Shown here: positions 8,981-18,741 of the stretch, in pieces
Position numbering within the stretch: the stretch's first letter is position 1
Layout: each line of letters starts with the position of its first letter
The notes under the pieces: generated by a model
What the model was told of the DNA's origin: nothing
Seen by the model: the letters and a program-made list of their open reading frames with translations, nothing else
Databases searched by the model: none
Made by a program: the position numbers and the translations under genes
Source: an uncultured Aquimarina sp.
GTDB taxonomy: Bacteria > Bacteroidota > Bacteroidia > Flavobacteriales > Flavobacteriaceae
Length of the DNA stretch: 64,000 nucleotides
Assembly (NCBI GenBank): GCA_947498785.1
Contig: CANMLS010000007.1
Location: forward strand, 95,561-159,560
Reading direction: 5' to 3'

Positions 8981-9346
8981 ATGAATACTCAACAAGTAGC
9001 CACTCGTCTGGTCGAACTCTGTAGGCTAGGAGAAAACATGCAAGCTATTAATGAATTATATGCTCAAAATGTTGTGAGCAAAGAAATGCAAGGAACACCA
9101 AATTCTATAACCTCTGGTATAGACGCGGTACTTAAAAAAAGTGAAGACTGGTATGCTTCCGTTGAAGAATTTCATGGTGGAGAAATATCAGATCCTCTTG
9201 TTGCAGAAAATCATTTTAGTTGCTCCATGAAAATGGATTGTACTTTTAAAGAGCAAGGACGTATGCAAATTGAAGAAATATGTATTTATCAAGTAGATAA
9301 TGGAAAAATCACCGAAGAACAGTTTTTTTATTCCATACCAAATTAA
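8981..9346 (+). CDS. SnoaL-like / NTF2-fold protein
   Basis: This is a small cytoplasmic protein of 121 residues with the cone-like NTF2 fold pattern: an N-terminal helix (QQVATRLVELCRLGENMQAI), a central AVLKKSEDWYASVEEFHG, and C-terminal strands ending ICIYQVDNGKITEEQFFY. Proteins of this size in Bacteroidota are annotated as nuclear transport factor 2 or SnoaL-like, mostly of unknown function. It stands alone, 86 nt after the photolyase gene, and could be read through from that operon. Confidence 0.78.
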   Translation: MNTQQVATRLVELCRLGENMQAINELYAQNVVSKEMQGTPNSITSGIDAVLKKSEDWYASVEEFHGGEISDPLVAENHFSCSMKMDCTFKEQGRMQIEEICIYQVDNGKITEEQFFYSIPN

Positions 9347-9377
9347 CGTTTACTTACTTAAAGACATAATATTACAA

Positions 9378-10013
9378 TTAAAACTTAAATCCTGTAGAGA
9401 CTTGAATAATGGAATTTTGTTGAGAAAAATTACTATCATCAAAACCTTCAATATCTATAATATTCGAAAGTCCTAAACTATAACGAGCTTGTAAAAAGAA
9501 TCCTACTTCAAACTGATAACCTACCCCAAAATTAGCACCAAAATCAATATCGGATATAATATCTTTAACATCTATATCAGATTTCTCGGTACCACCATTT
9601 ACAGTATTTTTTAGTTCTCTTTCTGCTGTCATAGAGTACCCGACTTGTGGTCCAGCTTCTATACTGAACCCTGGTGCCAAATAAAATGGATAATATTTTA
9701 GTATTACAGGAAGGTATATATAGTCTAATTTGAGAGTTTCTTTTTCAAAATTTGGTTCTTCACTATCATATTTCACTCCTTGAAAAGAATACAACAGTTC
9801 TGGCTGAATAGCAAGATATTCATTAATAGGAATTTCAGCAGCTAATCCGATATGAATACTTGTTCTTGGATCAAACCCTTTAGTCTCATCTCCCTCTAAA
9901 TCAGCAATATTAATACCAAACTTAAAACCCATTTCAAAAGATTCTACTTGGGCATTAGAAATTTTAGAACAAAAACCAAAAACCAAAACAATAAAATATA
10001 TTTTTTTAATCAT
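9378..10013 (-). CDS. Outer-membrane beta-barrel protein (porin-like)
   Basis: This 211-residue exported protein has a signal peptide (MIKKIYFIVLVFGFCSKISNAQ) followed by amphipathic strands ending with the aromatic residue typical of outer-membrane barrels (IIQVSTGFKF). The layout GFKFGINIADLEGDETKGF, YLAIQPELLYSFQGVKYD and KLDYIYLPVILKYYPF is that of the PorT-like outer-membrane beta-barrel family, which probably forms an eight-strand barrel. It is a single gene, convergent with the SnoaL-like gene. No specific function can be assigned. Confidence 0.82.
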   Translation of the reverse strand: MIKKIYFIVLVFGFCSKISNAQVESFEMGFKFGINIADLEGDETKGFDPRTSIHIGLAAEIPINEYLAIQPELLYSFQGVKYDSEEPNFEKETLKLDYIYLPVILKYYPFYLAPGFSIEAGPQVGYSMTAERELKNTVNGGTEKSDIDVKDIISDIDFGANFGVGYQFEVGFFLQARYSLGLSNIIDIEGFDDSNFSQQNSIIQVSTGFKF

Positions 10014-10184
10014 AATATAAAATTTGGAGCGAAATTATTATATAAAGGATTCACATTCTTTATATTGTAAAATATTTAATTTTTCTATTTTAAAATAAAT
10101 TTGTTAATAAAATTCAAAAGATCAAATGTAAACAATGAAATCCGGATATAAAAAACATAATAATAACTAGTCTCTTATTTACGA

Positions 10185-11063
10185 TTATAATAGATTTTTT
10201 ATTCGTTTTAAAACAGGGTTTCTATTATCTTTTTTCCAAACAATAGAAAGTTCAGCGCGTTGTGATATTTTAGGAATTTCGAGGAATTTTACTTTAAAAT
10301 TAAAACCTCTCTGCAATGAAGTAGGTACAATAGCAACCCCTAGCTCACTTTCTACCAATTTAAATATGGTCTGTGCATGCACTGACTTATGAGAAACTTT
10401 AGGCGTAAAACCTTTATCTTCACAAATACTCATGATTTTATCATAATACAATGAGCTATAATCTGACGAAAACAAAATAAAGTGTTCATCAGATACCTGC
10501 TTGATACTTGTAAACGTTTTTTCATTTAATTTATGGTTTATTGGAAGAGCCAGTGAAAAAGTATCTGTATGTACTGTTTTCATTTCTATCCCTTTAGGTA
10601 CTCTAGCCAATCTTACAAAACCAAGATCTAATTGATCTTTTTCAATAGCATCAACCTGAAGATGGTTAGACATTTCTTCCAAACTAAATTGTATATCTGG
10701 ATATGTAGCATTAGCTTGTATCAATAACTCCGGAATTACAGTTTGCATGGCAGAACCAAGAAAACCAATTCGTATTTCACCATCACTCCCCTTATCTATA
10801 AGACGAGTTTGCTTCATCGTAAAATCAATATGATTAAAAATATAATCAAGTTCCTTTTTAAGGTATTGACCAGCAACAGTCAAACTTACTTTTCTTTTAT
10901 TCCTAATAAAAAGAGTAACTCCAATGATTTCTTCCATTTGCTTAATCTGTCTACTCAGACCAGGTTGAGAAATAAACAATCTATCAGCAGCTTTTCTAAA
11001 ATGTAATTCTTCGGCAACAGCCAAAAAATAAGTAAAATGACGAAGTTCTATTTGATAACTCAT
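10185..11063 (-). CDS. LysR family regulator, divergent from hut operon
   Basis: This is a 292-residue transcription factor with an N-terminal winged helix (FRKAADRLFISQPGLSRQIK, about residues 22-41) and a C-terminal periplasmic-binding-protein-like effector domain (from about residue 90). It is transcribed away from hutH, with 92 nt between the two start codons. This is the classic arrangement in which a LysR protein controls its neighbour. I infer that it regulates the hut operon, with urocanate or histidine as a likely effector. Hut operons elsewhere are more often controlled by HutC (GntR family) or HutP. Confidence 0.9.
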   Translation of the reverse strand: MSYQIELRHFTYFLAVAEELHFRKAADRLFISQPGLSRQIKQMEEIIGVTLFIRNKRKVSLTVAGQYLKKELDYIFNHIDFTMKQTRLIDKGSDGEIRIGFLGSAMQTVIPELLIQANATYPDIQFSLEEMSNHLQVDAIEKDQLDLGFVRLARVPKGIEMKTVHTDTFSLALPINHKLNEKTFTSIKQVSDEHFILFSSDYSSLYYDKIMSICEDKGFTPKVSHKSVHAQTIFKLVESELGVAIVPTSLQRGFNFKVKFLEIPKISQRAELSIVWKKDNRNPVLKRIKNLL

Positions 11064-11155
11064 AGTTATTAATAATTGACCAAATAAGTATTTCTAATTA
11101 TCAAAAATAGGTATTAATTTAGTAGTATCTATCTATAACATTTAGAAATAAAGCT
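11064..11155. promoter_or_regulatory. Divergent LysR-hutH control region
   Basis: This 92-nt AT-rich gap must hold the promoters of both genes and the LysR operator. A short palindrome, TTATTAATAA (11066-11075), lies next to the lysR start. The half-similar pair AATAAGTATTT and AAATAGGTATT may be operator repeats. No perfect TAnnTTTG element was found on either strand. Confidence 0.4.
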
Positions 11156-12736
11156 ATGTCGGATATAAAACGCCATTTTTTATACGGAGAAGATTACCTA
11201 ACAGCAGGGATAGCCATAAAAATTGCTCGAGGTGAAATACAAGGTATATTTTCACAATCATCTCGTACAAAAATTCAACAAAGCAGATATGTAGTTGAGA
11301 ATATTGTTGAAAAAGGAGATCCCGTTTATGGTATCAATACTGGTTTTGGCCCCTTATGTACAACAAAAATCTCTAAAGAAGAGACCAATATTCTACAAAA
11401 TAATATTCTACAAAGTCATAGTGTTGGCGTTGGGAAACCTATCGATTTAGAGATTGCAAAACTCATGCTAATTCTAAAAGTTCAATCTTTATCAAAAGGA
11501 TATTCTGGTATCACAGAAGAAACTTTGGACAGAATATTGTATCATATTGATAATGATATTATTCCTATTGTTCCTAGTCAGGGATCAGTTGGCGCATCTG
11601 GTGACCTTGCTCCATTATCTCACCTCTTTTTACCCTTAATTGGTTTGGGTAAAGTTTTTTACAAAAAAGAGAGCATATCCACAACAGAATTATTTAAAAA
11701 AGAAAAGATTCAACCACTCTATTTAGGCCCTAAAGAGGGTTTAGCTTTAATCAATGGCACACAATTCATTGCAGCACATGCTGTACAAATTATCGCAAAA
11801 CTACACAATTGCCTTTCGCAAGCTGATATTATCGGAGCAATGATGATAGAGGGATTACAAGGGTCCATAAAGCCTTTTTATAAAGAATTACATCAACTAA
11901 GACCTTTTAAAGGTAATATTCATGTAGCCTCCAGAGTAAAATCCATGCTTAAAGGTTCAGAAATCATGGAAGATCATACAGATTGTGATCGTGTACAGGA
12001 TCCATATTCATTGCGATGTATTCCTCAAGTACACGGAGCTTCCAGAAATGCCTGGTTACATTTAAAAGAACTTCTTGAAATAGAACTAAATTCTGTAACT
12101 GACAATCCAATAATTATAAATGAAGATCTCACAATAAGCGGAGGTAGTTTTCATGGGCAACCTCTTGCTATGGCAATCGATTATGCTTGTTTAGCTGCCT
12201 CAGAAATCGGCAATATTTCTGATCGAAGAATATACCTAGCTCTAGAAGGAAATTCTCCAGGTGTTCCTAAGTTATTGATGAAAGACACAGGCACCAATTC
12301 TGGTTATATGATATTACAATATACCACAGCTGCTCTTGCCAGCGAAAATAAGGGATTATGTTTTCCATCTAGTGCAGATAGCATCCCCACTTCTCTAGGG
12401 CAAGAAGATCATGTAAGCATGGGGTCTATTGGAGGAAGAAAAGCATTACAAGTACTTGATAATCTTGAAAAAATATTGGCTATAGAATTGTTAACAGCTG
12501 CACAAGCATTTGAATTTAGAAAGCCACTAAAATCTGGAATAATCCTAGACGAAATTCATAAAAAAATAAGAACGATCGTACCTTTTGCTGATAAAGACCG
12601 AGTATTTGCAGACGATATTGAAAAAGGAATCGAAATGATTAGAAATAAAACAATAATCGAAGTTGCTTATCGAATTTCACAAAAAGAAAAACTATCATTA
12701 GAAACCCAGTTTTCTAATGAATTTGAAACATATTAA
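11156..12736 (+). CDS. hutH: Histidine ammonia-lyase
   Basis: This enzyme converts L-histidine to urocanate and ammonia, the first step of histidine degradation. The 526-residue protein contains the Ala-Ser-Gly triad (residues 147-149, in GSVGASGDLAPLSH) that cyclises to the MIO cofactor. It also has the active-site YGINTGFG (about residues 58-65) and the conserved NGTQ and NPIII segments. The length is normal for the family. It is first in hutH-hutI-hutU-hutG, with 60 nt to hutI. Tyrosine and phenylalanine lyases share the MIO fold, but the downstream hut genes settle the assignment. Confidence 0.96.
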   Translation: MSDIKRHFLYGEDYLTAGIAIKIARGEIQGIFSQSSRTKIQQSRYVVENIVEKGDPVYGINTGFGPLCTTKISKEETNILQNNILQSHSVGVGKPIDLEIAKLMLILKVQSLSKGYSGITEETLDRILYHIDNDIIPIVPSQGSVGASGDLAPLSHLFLPLIGLGKVFYKKESISTTELFKKEKIQPLYLGPKEGLALINGTQFIAAHAVQIIAKLHNCLSQADIIGAMMIEGLQGSIKPFYKELHQLRPFKGNIHVASRVKSMLKGSEIMEDHTDCDRVQDPYSLRCIPQVHGASRNAWLHLKELLEIELNSVTDNPIIINEDLTISGGSFHGQPLAMAIDYACLAASEIGNISDRRIYLALEGNSPGVPKLLMKDTGTNSGYMILQYTTAALASENKGLCFPSSADSIPTSLGQEDHVSMGSIGGRKALQVLDNLEKILAIELLTAAQAFEFRKPLKSGIILDEIHKKIRTIVPFADKDRVFADDIEKGIEMIRNKTIIEVAYRISQKEKLSLETQFSNEFETY

Positions 12737-12796
12737 ACATGTACTTTATTGCAGTTTTATCAACTAATAAACAAAAAGTTACACAATAAAAATAAT

Positions 12797-14044
12797 ATGA
12801 AGGAATACAAATTAATAGGTCCAATTACTCAGCTTATATCTTTAGAAAAACCTAAACATAAAGGCCCAATAAAAGACGAAGATCTTTCTATTATAAACGA
12901 AGCTGGAATCCTAATCAAGGGAAATAAGATAGATACTATCAGTACATTTTCTGATCTAAAAAATAAAATTAATCCATTACAAACTGAACTTATAGAGTTA
13001 TCTTCAAATCATATCTGCGTTCCTGGATTTATAGACTGCCATACACACATTTGTTTCTCTGGTTCAAGAGCCAGAGATTATGCTATGAGAAATTCTGGAA
13101 AGTCATATTTAGAAATAGCCGAAACTGGTGGTGGTATATGGAATACAGTAACCCAAACAAGATCAGCAAAACAAGAAGAACTCACAATTGGAGTAATAAA
13201 AAGAGCTAATAATTTATTAAAAAATGGAATTACTACTGTCGAAGTAAAAAGTGGGTATGGGCTTTCTGTAGAAGAAGAATTGAAAATGTTACGCGCTATA
13301 CAAAATGCTAATCATGCTACTGAAACTGATTTGATTCCTACATGTCTTGCTGCACATATACTTCCAAAAGATTTTAATGGTAATCATAGTGCATATCTGG
13401 AAGAAATTTGTAATTCGTTATTTCCAATATTAAAATCAGAAAAACTTACGAATCGAATTGATGCATTTGTAGAACAAAGTGCTTTTACAGCAGCTGATAT
13501 CTATCCCTACTTAAAGAAAGCTAAGGACATGAATTTTGACATTACAGTTCATGCTGATCAGTTTACTCCAGGAGGTAGTGAAATCGCTATAAAAACAGAT
13601 GCCATTACTGCAGATCATCTCGAGGCAAGCACTCAAAAAGAAATTGATATGTTGGCAAAAAGCAATGTTATTTCTGTTGCATTACCTGGAGCTTCTATCG
13701 GTCTTGGATGTAATTTCACTCCGGCAAGGAAGATTTTGAATGCTGGCGGAGCTATAGCAATAGCAAGTGATTGGAATCCTGGTTCGGCACCTATGGGAGA
13801 TCTATTAATGCAAGCGTGTGTTCTCGGTACTTTTGAAAAATTGAGTAATGCAGAACTTCTTGCTGGAATAACATCCAGAGCTGCGGCAGCGCTTAACCTA
13901 AGGGATCGAGGAAGATTAGTTTCTGGTATGTTGGCAGATTTTAACCTGTTTCAAACAGATCATTTTAATGAAATTTTTTATCATCAAGGTAAGTTAACTC
14001 CATCTCAAGTATGGAAAAAGGGTGACTTAGTATATCAACAATAA
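12797..14044 (+). CDS. hutI: Imidazolonepropionase
   Basis: This enzyme hydrolyses 4-imidazolone-5-propionate to N-formimino-L-glutamate, the third step of the pathway. It is a metal-dependent amidohydrolase of 415 residues. The metal-binding DCHTHICFSGSRARDY follows the first barrel strand, and HADQF and ASDWNPGSAP supply further ligands and active-site residues. I chose the ATG at 12797, giving MKEYKLIG. A possible TTG at 12749 would add 16 unsupported residues. Gene order (H, I, U, G) places it second in the operon. Confidence 0.95.
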   Translation: MKEYKLIGPITQLISLEKPKHKGPIKDEDLSIINEAGILIKGNKIDTISTFSDLKNKINPLQTELIELSSNHICVPGFIDCHTHICFSGSRARDYAMRNSGKSYLEIAETGGGIWNTVTQTRSAKQEELTIGVIKRANNLLKNGITTVEVKSGYGLSVEEELKMLRAIQNANHATETDLIPTCLAAHILPKDFNGNHSAYLEEICNSLFPILKSEKLTNRIDAFVEQSAFTAADIYPYLKKAKDMNFDITVHADQFTPGGSEIAIKTDAITADHLEASTQKEIDMLAKSNVISVALPGASIGLGCNFTPARKILNAGGAIAIASDWNPGSAPMGDLLMQACVLGTFEKLSNAELLAGITSRAAAALNLRDRGRLVSGMLADFNLFQTDHFNEIFYHQGKLTPSQVWKKGDLVYQQ

Positions 14045-14150
14045 ATTTTAATTTTCATGTGATTTCTAGAAGAATTAAGAAATACTTATAACAAAACATA
14101 TCATATTCTTACTTTGACAAACATCACGGCATATCTAATTAGAATACATC

Positions 14151-16154
14151 ATGACAACTTTTAAAGAACAAATACTTCAAGGAATTCCTAATATATTACC
14201 CCCTAAAAAGTCTTTTAATGCAACCATTAGTCGTGCCCCAAAACGGAAGCAAATTCTCTCTAAGGAAGAAAAAAAACTAGCGCTTAAAAATGCCTTGCGA
14301 TATTTTCCAAGTCACTGGCATCAAGAACTGGCAAATGAGTTTTTAGAAGAACTAAATGAATTTGGTAGGATCTATATGTATCGTTTCATACCTGAATATG
14401 CAATATATGCTCGTCCCATTGACGAATATCCTGCACAAACTAAACAAACAAGCGGAATCATGCTCATGATTCAAAACAATTTAGATCCTTTGGTAGCGCA
14501 ACATCCATATGAGTTAATTACTTATGGAGGTAATGGAGCTGTTTTTCAAAATTGGGCTCAATATCTACTAACCATGCAGTACCTCGCCATTATGACAGAG
14601 AAACAAACATTACATATGTATTCTGGTCATCCTATGGGATTATTCCCTTCTTCCAAGGATGCTCCCAGAGTGGTTGTTACCAATGGTATGATGATTCCTA
14701 ATCACTCTACTCCTGATGATTGGGAAAAATATAACGCTCTTGGCGTAACTCAATACGGACAAATGACAGCAGGTAGCTATATGTATATTGGACCACAAGG
14801 GATTGTACACGGTACAACTATTACCGTAATGAATGCATTCAGAAAAACATTACAATCACATGAAACTCCTGCTGGAAAAATATTTTTAACTTCTGGATTG
14901 GGTGGTATGAGTGGTGCTCAACCCAAAGCGGGAAATATTACGGGTTGTATTACTATTTGTGCTGAAGTTAATCCAAAAGCTGCAGAAAAGCGTCATGAAC
15001 AAGGTTGGGTAGATGAAATTATTAGTGATTTAGATGATTTAGTAACCAGAACAAGAAAAGTTATACAAAGCAAAAAAACTGTTTCTATTGCATATCAAGG
15101 TAATGTTATTGATGTTTGGGAACGATTTTATGAAGAAAATATTCATATTCAACTAGGTTCAGACCAAACGTCTTTACATAATCCATGGTCAGGAGGATAT
15201 TATCCTGTTGGACTAAGTTATGATAAAGCAAACGAGATGATTAGTACTAACCCTAAAGCTTTTAAAATTGAAGTTCAGAAATCACTGCATCGTCATACTG
15301 AAGCTATAAACAAACACGCATCCAGAGGAACTTATTTCTTCGATTATGGTAATGCATTTTTACTTGAAGCCTCTAGAGCAGGCGCTGATGTTATGGCAAA
15401 TAATGGGATTGATTTTAAATATCCTTCATATGTTCAGGATATTTTGGGGCCAATGTGCTTCGATTATGGATTTGGCCCATTTAGATGGGTATGCACATCA
15501 TGTAAATCAGAAGATCTGGACAAAACTGATCAGATTGCGCTTACGGTAATGGAGTCTATTGAAAAAGTTTCTCCTCCAGAAATACAACAACAAATGCAGG
15601 ACAATATTACATGGATAAGAGAAGCAAAACAAAATAAACTTGTCGTTGGATCTCAAGCTCGTATTTTATATGCAGATGCAGAAGGGAGAATCAAAATTGC
15701 TAAAGCTTTTAATAAAGCAATACAAACCGGAGAAATATCGGCTCCAGTAGTATTAGGACGAGATCATCATGATGTAAGTGGTACAGACTCTCCATATCGA
15801 GAAACCAGTAATATTTACGATGGTAGTAAGTTCACCGCAGATATGGCAATTCACAATGTAATTGGTGATAGTTTTAGAGGAGCTACATGGGTATCTATTC
15901 ATAACGGTGGTGGTGTTGGCTGGGGAGAAGTTATAAATGGAGGATTTGGACTATTACTTGATGGATCTAACGAAGCTTCAGAAAAACTAGAACGCATGTT
16001 ATTTTATGATGTGAATAATGGAATTTCCAGAAGAAGTTGGGCGCGTAACAAAGAAGCTCTATTTGCCATAAAAAGAGAAATGGAACGTACTCCTCAACTT
16101 AAAGTTACATTGCCAAATAATGTTGAAGACAAAATATTATCTGATATTGTATAA
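14151..16154 (+). CDS. hutU: Urocanate hydratase
   Basis: This enzyme hydrates urocanate to imidazolone propionate using a tightly bound NAD+. The 667-residue protein is longer than the roughly 555-residue enzymes of Pseudomonas or Bacillus; the long form is usual in Bacteroidota. The conserved SGLGGMSGAQPKAGNI binds NAD, and FDYGFGPFRWVCTS holds the conserved cysteine region. A 106-nt gap separates it from hutI, which leaves room for an internal promoter. hutG follows after 29 nt. Confidence 0.95.
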   Translation: MTTFKEQILQGIPNILPPKKSFNATISRAPKRKQILSKEEKKLALKNALRYFPSHWHQELANEFLEELNEFGRIYMYRFIPEYAIYARPIDEYPAQTKQTSGIMLMIQNNLDPLVAQHPYELITYGGNGAVFQNWAQYLLTMQYLAIMTEKQTLHMYSGHPMGLFPSSKDAPRVVVTNGMMIPNHSTPDDWEKYNALGVTQYGQMTAGSYMYIGPQGIVHGTTITVMNAFRKTLQSHETPAGKIFLTSGLGGMSGAQPKAGNITGCITICAEVNPKAAEKRHEQGWVDEIISDLDDLVTRTRKVIQSKKTVSIAYQGNVIDVWERFYEENIHIQLGSDQTSLHNPWSGGYYPVGLSYDKANEMISTNPKAFKIEVQKSLHRHTEAINKHASRGTYFFDYGNAFLLEASRAGADVMANNGIDFKYPSYVQDILGPMCFDYGFGPFRWVCTSCKSEDLDKTDQIALTVMESIEKVSPPEIQQQMQDNITWIREAKQNKLVVGSQARILYADAEGRIKIAKAFNKAIQTGEISAPVVLGRDHHDVSGTDSPYRETSNIYDGSKFTADMAIHNVIGDSFRGATWVSIHNGGGVGWGEVINGGFGLLLDGSNEASEKLERMLFYDVNNGISRRSWARNKEALFAIKREMERTPQLKVTLPNNVEDKILSDIV

Positions 16155-16183
16155 AAGATTGATAAATTATAATCAAACTTGAA

Positions 16184-17134
16184 ATGAACAACTACCAAAA
16201 ACCAAATACAGCACTTTGGACTGGACGTACCTCTAATGATCAATTATATCTACATGAGAAAATAAAATGTGTTGATCTGGAAAATGATACACTATCAAAA
16301 ACCAATATACAATCTTTTGTTCTCTTAGGATATGCTTGTGATGAGGGTGTAGAAAGAAATCACGGAAGAACCGGTGCTGCTCAAGGTCCCGATAATATTC
16401 GAAAGATGTTGGCAACTCTTTCTAATCATTTTAGCAATCAAATAGATATTTTTGATGTGGGAAATATTACTTGTAAAGATAGAAATCTCGAAGATACACA
16501 ACTAGAAACTTCAAACATTATTACTTCTCTTTTACAACATCAAAATTTTCCTATTATTTTAGGAGGAGGTCATGATCTAGCCTACGCTCACTATAATGGT
16601 ATTAAAAAACTATTTCCTAATAAAAAAATAGGAATTATTAATCTCGACGCACATTTTGATCTCAGAAAAATTATAGATCAAGGAAGCTCTGGAACTCCAT
16701 TTTACCAAATTTCAAAAGAAAATAATTCATTCAACTATTTATGCCTAGGAATCCAAAAAGCCTCTAATAACAGAGAGCTTTATAAAATTGCAAACGAATT
16801 AAATGTTCAATACATAGAAAATACAGAATACACTATTCAAAACAAAAACAACATCGCAGCATTGGTGCAAAATTTTATTGTGGACATGGATTACATATAC
16901 CTGACTATTGATATTGATGGTTTTTCTTCTGCCCTAGCTCCAGGAGTTAGCGCACCTTCTCCCTTTGGTTTTTCTATTGATATTGTTTTAGAAACTATAA
17001 AATTGATTTGTGATTCATCAAAATTAATAAGTACAGATATTGTTGAATTTAATCCAAAGTATGATCTTGACAACTGTACTGCGCGATTGATTTCTAGATT
17101 AGTTAATCACATCATAGAATGTAAACTTAACTAG
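16184..17134 (+). CDS. hutG: Formimidoylglutamase (arginase family)
   Basis: This enzyme hydrolyses N-formimino-L-glutamate to glutamate and formamide, completing histidine breakdown without a tetrahydrofolate step. It is a manganese-dependent ureohydrolase of 316 residues. The metal-binding motifs are GGGHDLAY, NLDAHFDLR and TIDIDGFSS, in the correct order. It is the last gene of the operon. Agmatinase or arginase would share these motifs, but the position after hutH-hutI-hutU supports formimidoylglutamase. Confidence 0.93.
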   Translation: MNNYQKPNTALWTGRTSNDQLYLHEKIKCVDLENDTLSKTNIQSFVLLGYACDEGVERNHGRTGAAQGPDNIRKMLATLSNHFSNQIDIFDVGNITCKDRNLEDTQLETSNIITSLLQHQNFPIILGGGHDLAYAHYNGIKKLFPNKKIGIINLDAHFDLRKIIDQGSSGTPFYQISKENNSFNYLCLGIQKASNNRELYKIANELNVQYIENTEYTIQNKNNIAALVQNFIVDMDYIYLTIDIDGFSSALAPGVSAPSPFGFSIDIVLETIKLICDSSKLISTDIVEFNPKYDLDNCTARLISRLVNHIIECKLN

Positions 17135-17795
17135 TAATCTTCAAAAAGGTTCTTCTGAAGAAATACAAATACTTACTTTAACAAAAAACAGACAATAGTC
17201 AGGGCTTATTATATAAGAAAACATTTACTACCCCAAAAAGTTGAAACCATATCGCATAAAAACAACCCTTCAAATATGTGAAATGAAGGGTTAATAGGGC
17301 AAAAAAATAAAATTTTCTACTTGTCTTTCTTAAAAATGCTTATAAACAGTGGTACCAAAGCAAAGTATAATAAGCTTATGTAAGAAAAATCTATTCTTAT
17401 TATTACTTACGAATCGCATAACTAGAAGCTTGTGGAAGTTCTTTCAAAAAGTTAATGATACTCATAAAATTAATCCCAGATATTGAATAAAAGTGATTCA
17501 TGACGATGTGATTTAAAGTTAATTAGCACTAATATAAGTAGTTATTAACACATGAACAATAAATTTGTTGATTATTTGTTAATAATTTGTTGAAATCATA
17601 TAAATAAACGATTATATGTGTAAATTAATGATTCAATTAATTATTTTTAAAGTAAATACTTACTTTATATGTTAATAACTATATTTATAACATTATTATT
17701 TATGATTTACCAAGAATTTAAAAATCTGAAGATTAATTCAAACAATATAAAAAGGTAGTTGTAGGTAAATTCAAACTTTTGTCTAAATTGCAAAC
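17135..17795. other. 661-nt gene-poor gap after the hut operon
   Basis: The gap is strongly AT-rich. It holds one hairpin (AACCCTTCA at 17264-17272 pairing with TGAAGGGTT at 17284-17292). This may end the hut transcript, although only an A-rich stretch, not a T run, follows on the plus strand. One short minus-strand open frame is listed separately. Nothing else is evident. Confidence 0.5.
17403..17501 (-). CDS. Possible 32-residue peptide
   Basis: This short open frame encodes MNHFYSISGINFMSIINFLK and then ELPQASSYAIRK. It is amphipathic in the middle and ends with a basic residue. Its sequence looks less AT-biased and more protein-like than the surrounding gap, but there is no recognisable family, ribosome site or promoter. 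It may be a small peptide or may be chance. Confidence 0.2.
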   Translation of the reverse strand: MNHFYSISGINFMSIINFLKELPQASSYAIRK

Positions 17796-18272
17796 ATGAA
17801 ATCTGCCACTGTTAAAGAGATTAAAACAGAATTAAATGAATGTTCTCACCAAGACCTTATAGAACTATGTCTTCGTTTATCACGATTCAAAAAGGAAAAT
17901 AAAGAATTACTTACTTATTTATTATTTGAATCTGCAAATGAGAGCCAATATATAGATCATGTAAAAAATGAGGTAGATGAGCAATTCACGTTAATCAACG
18001 TGACATCGCATTACTTTATCAAAAAAAGCGTTCGTAAAATTTTACGTACGATAAAAAAATATATCCGATACTCAAAAAATAAAGAGACTGAAATAGAATT
18101 ACTCCTTCATTTCTGTAAAAAGCTTAAAGATTTTGAACCTCCTATAACAACAAATACTGTTCTCATGAATATTCATAATCGAGAAATAACATCGATTAAA
18201 AAGAAAATAACTCTACTTCATGAAGATCTTCAATATGACTACCACTTAGAATTACAAAATCTTTGTTCATAA
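17796..18272 (+). CDS. Hypothetical helical protein, 158 residues
   Basis: This is a soluble, Lys- and Glu-rich, predicted all-helical protein with no signal peptide. The pattern MKSATVKEIKTELNECSHQD, then LIELCLRLSRFKKENKELLT, and a basic middle (KKSVRKILRTIKKYIRYSKN) looks like a small conserved flavobacterial protein, possibly nucleic-acid binding because of its charge. I cannot assign a family. The gene precedes the cold-shock gene by 197 nt, and no promoter consensus matches exactly. Confidence 0.72.
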   Translation: MKSATVKEIKTELNECSHQDLIELCLRLSRFKKENKELLTYLLFESANESQYIDHVKNEVDEQFTLINVTSHYFIKKSVRKILRTIKKYIRYSKNKETEIELLLHFCKKLKDFEPPITTNTVLMNIHNREITSIKKKITLLHEDLQYDYHLELQNLCS

Positions 18273-18431
18273 GTAATAAAAAAAGTGCTTGCCATAAAAT
18301 TGTTACGTGTAATCATTAAATATCATATGAAATGATTATTTTATTTTATTTTAAATAATAAATAAACTAGATTTATATTTAAAATCAATAACTAAAGAGA
18401 ATTAGATAATGATCATTTAAGTATTTGGTAT

Positions 18432-18439
18432 TATCTTTG
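18432..18439 (+). promoter_or_regulatory. Bacteroidota -7 element of the cold-shock gene (TATCTTTG)
   Basis: TATCTTTG matches TAnnTTTG and lies 30 nt before the ATG of the cold-shock gene, at normal spacing for a short leader. Confidence 0.55.
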
Positions 18440-18469
18440 TCTTTTTATTAACTAATTTAAATTATTACA

Positions 18470-18661
18470 ATGAACAAAGGAACAGTAAAATTCTTCAATG
18501 ATTCAAAAGGATTTGGATTCATTACAGAAGAAGATTCAAACAAAGAACATTTTGTACATATCTCGGGACTAATTGACGAAATTCGTGAAGGAGATATGGT
18601 TGAATTTGATTTGCAAGAAGGTAAAAAAGGATTGAACGCGGTAAACGTGAAAGTATTATAA
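18470..18661 (+). CDS. Cold-shock protein (CspA family)
   Basis: This 63-residue single-domain protein binds single-stranded RNA and DNA and acts as an RNA chaperone. Both RNP motifs are present: KGFGFIT (about residues 13-19) and HFVHIS (about residues 27-32), within a standard five-strand OB fold starting MNKGTVKFFN. The length is normal. The gene is monocistronic with a clear -7 element and a strong terminator. Cold induction is not shown by the sequence; many paralogues are constitutive. Confidence 0.95.
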   Translation: MNKGTVKFFNDSKGFGFITEEDSNKEHFVHISGLIDEIREGDMVEFDLQEGKKGLNAVNVKVL

Positions 18662-18692
18662 TATATACTATTTGATTTTTTAAGGTATTAAG

Positions 18693-18717
18693 CCTGTCAG
18701 ATTTGACAGGTTTTTTT
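18693..18717 (+). terminator. Rho-independent terminator of the cold-shock gene
   Basis: CCTGTCA pairs with TGACAGG across the loop GATT and is followed by a run of seven T. It ends transcription of the cold-shock gene. Confidence 0.9.
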
Positions 18718-18741
18718 ATTTTAGATGGATGATAACCATTT

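Noticed and set aside
12749..12796. Upstream TTG start of hutI
   Set aside because: The extra residues have no family support and the ATG at 12797 gives the standard N-terminus.
17264..17292. Hairpin as a firm terminator of the hut operon
   Set aside because: The stem is good but no T run follows on the plus strand, so it is mentioned only within the gap description.
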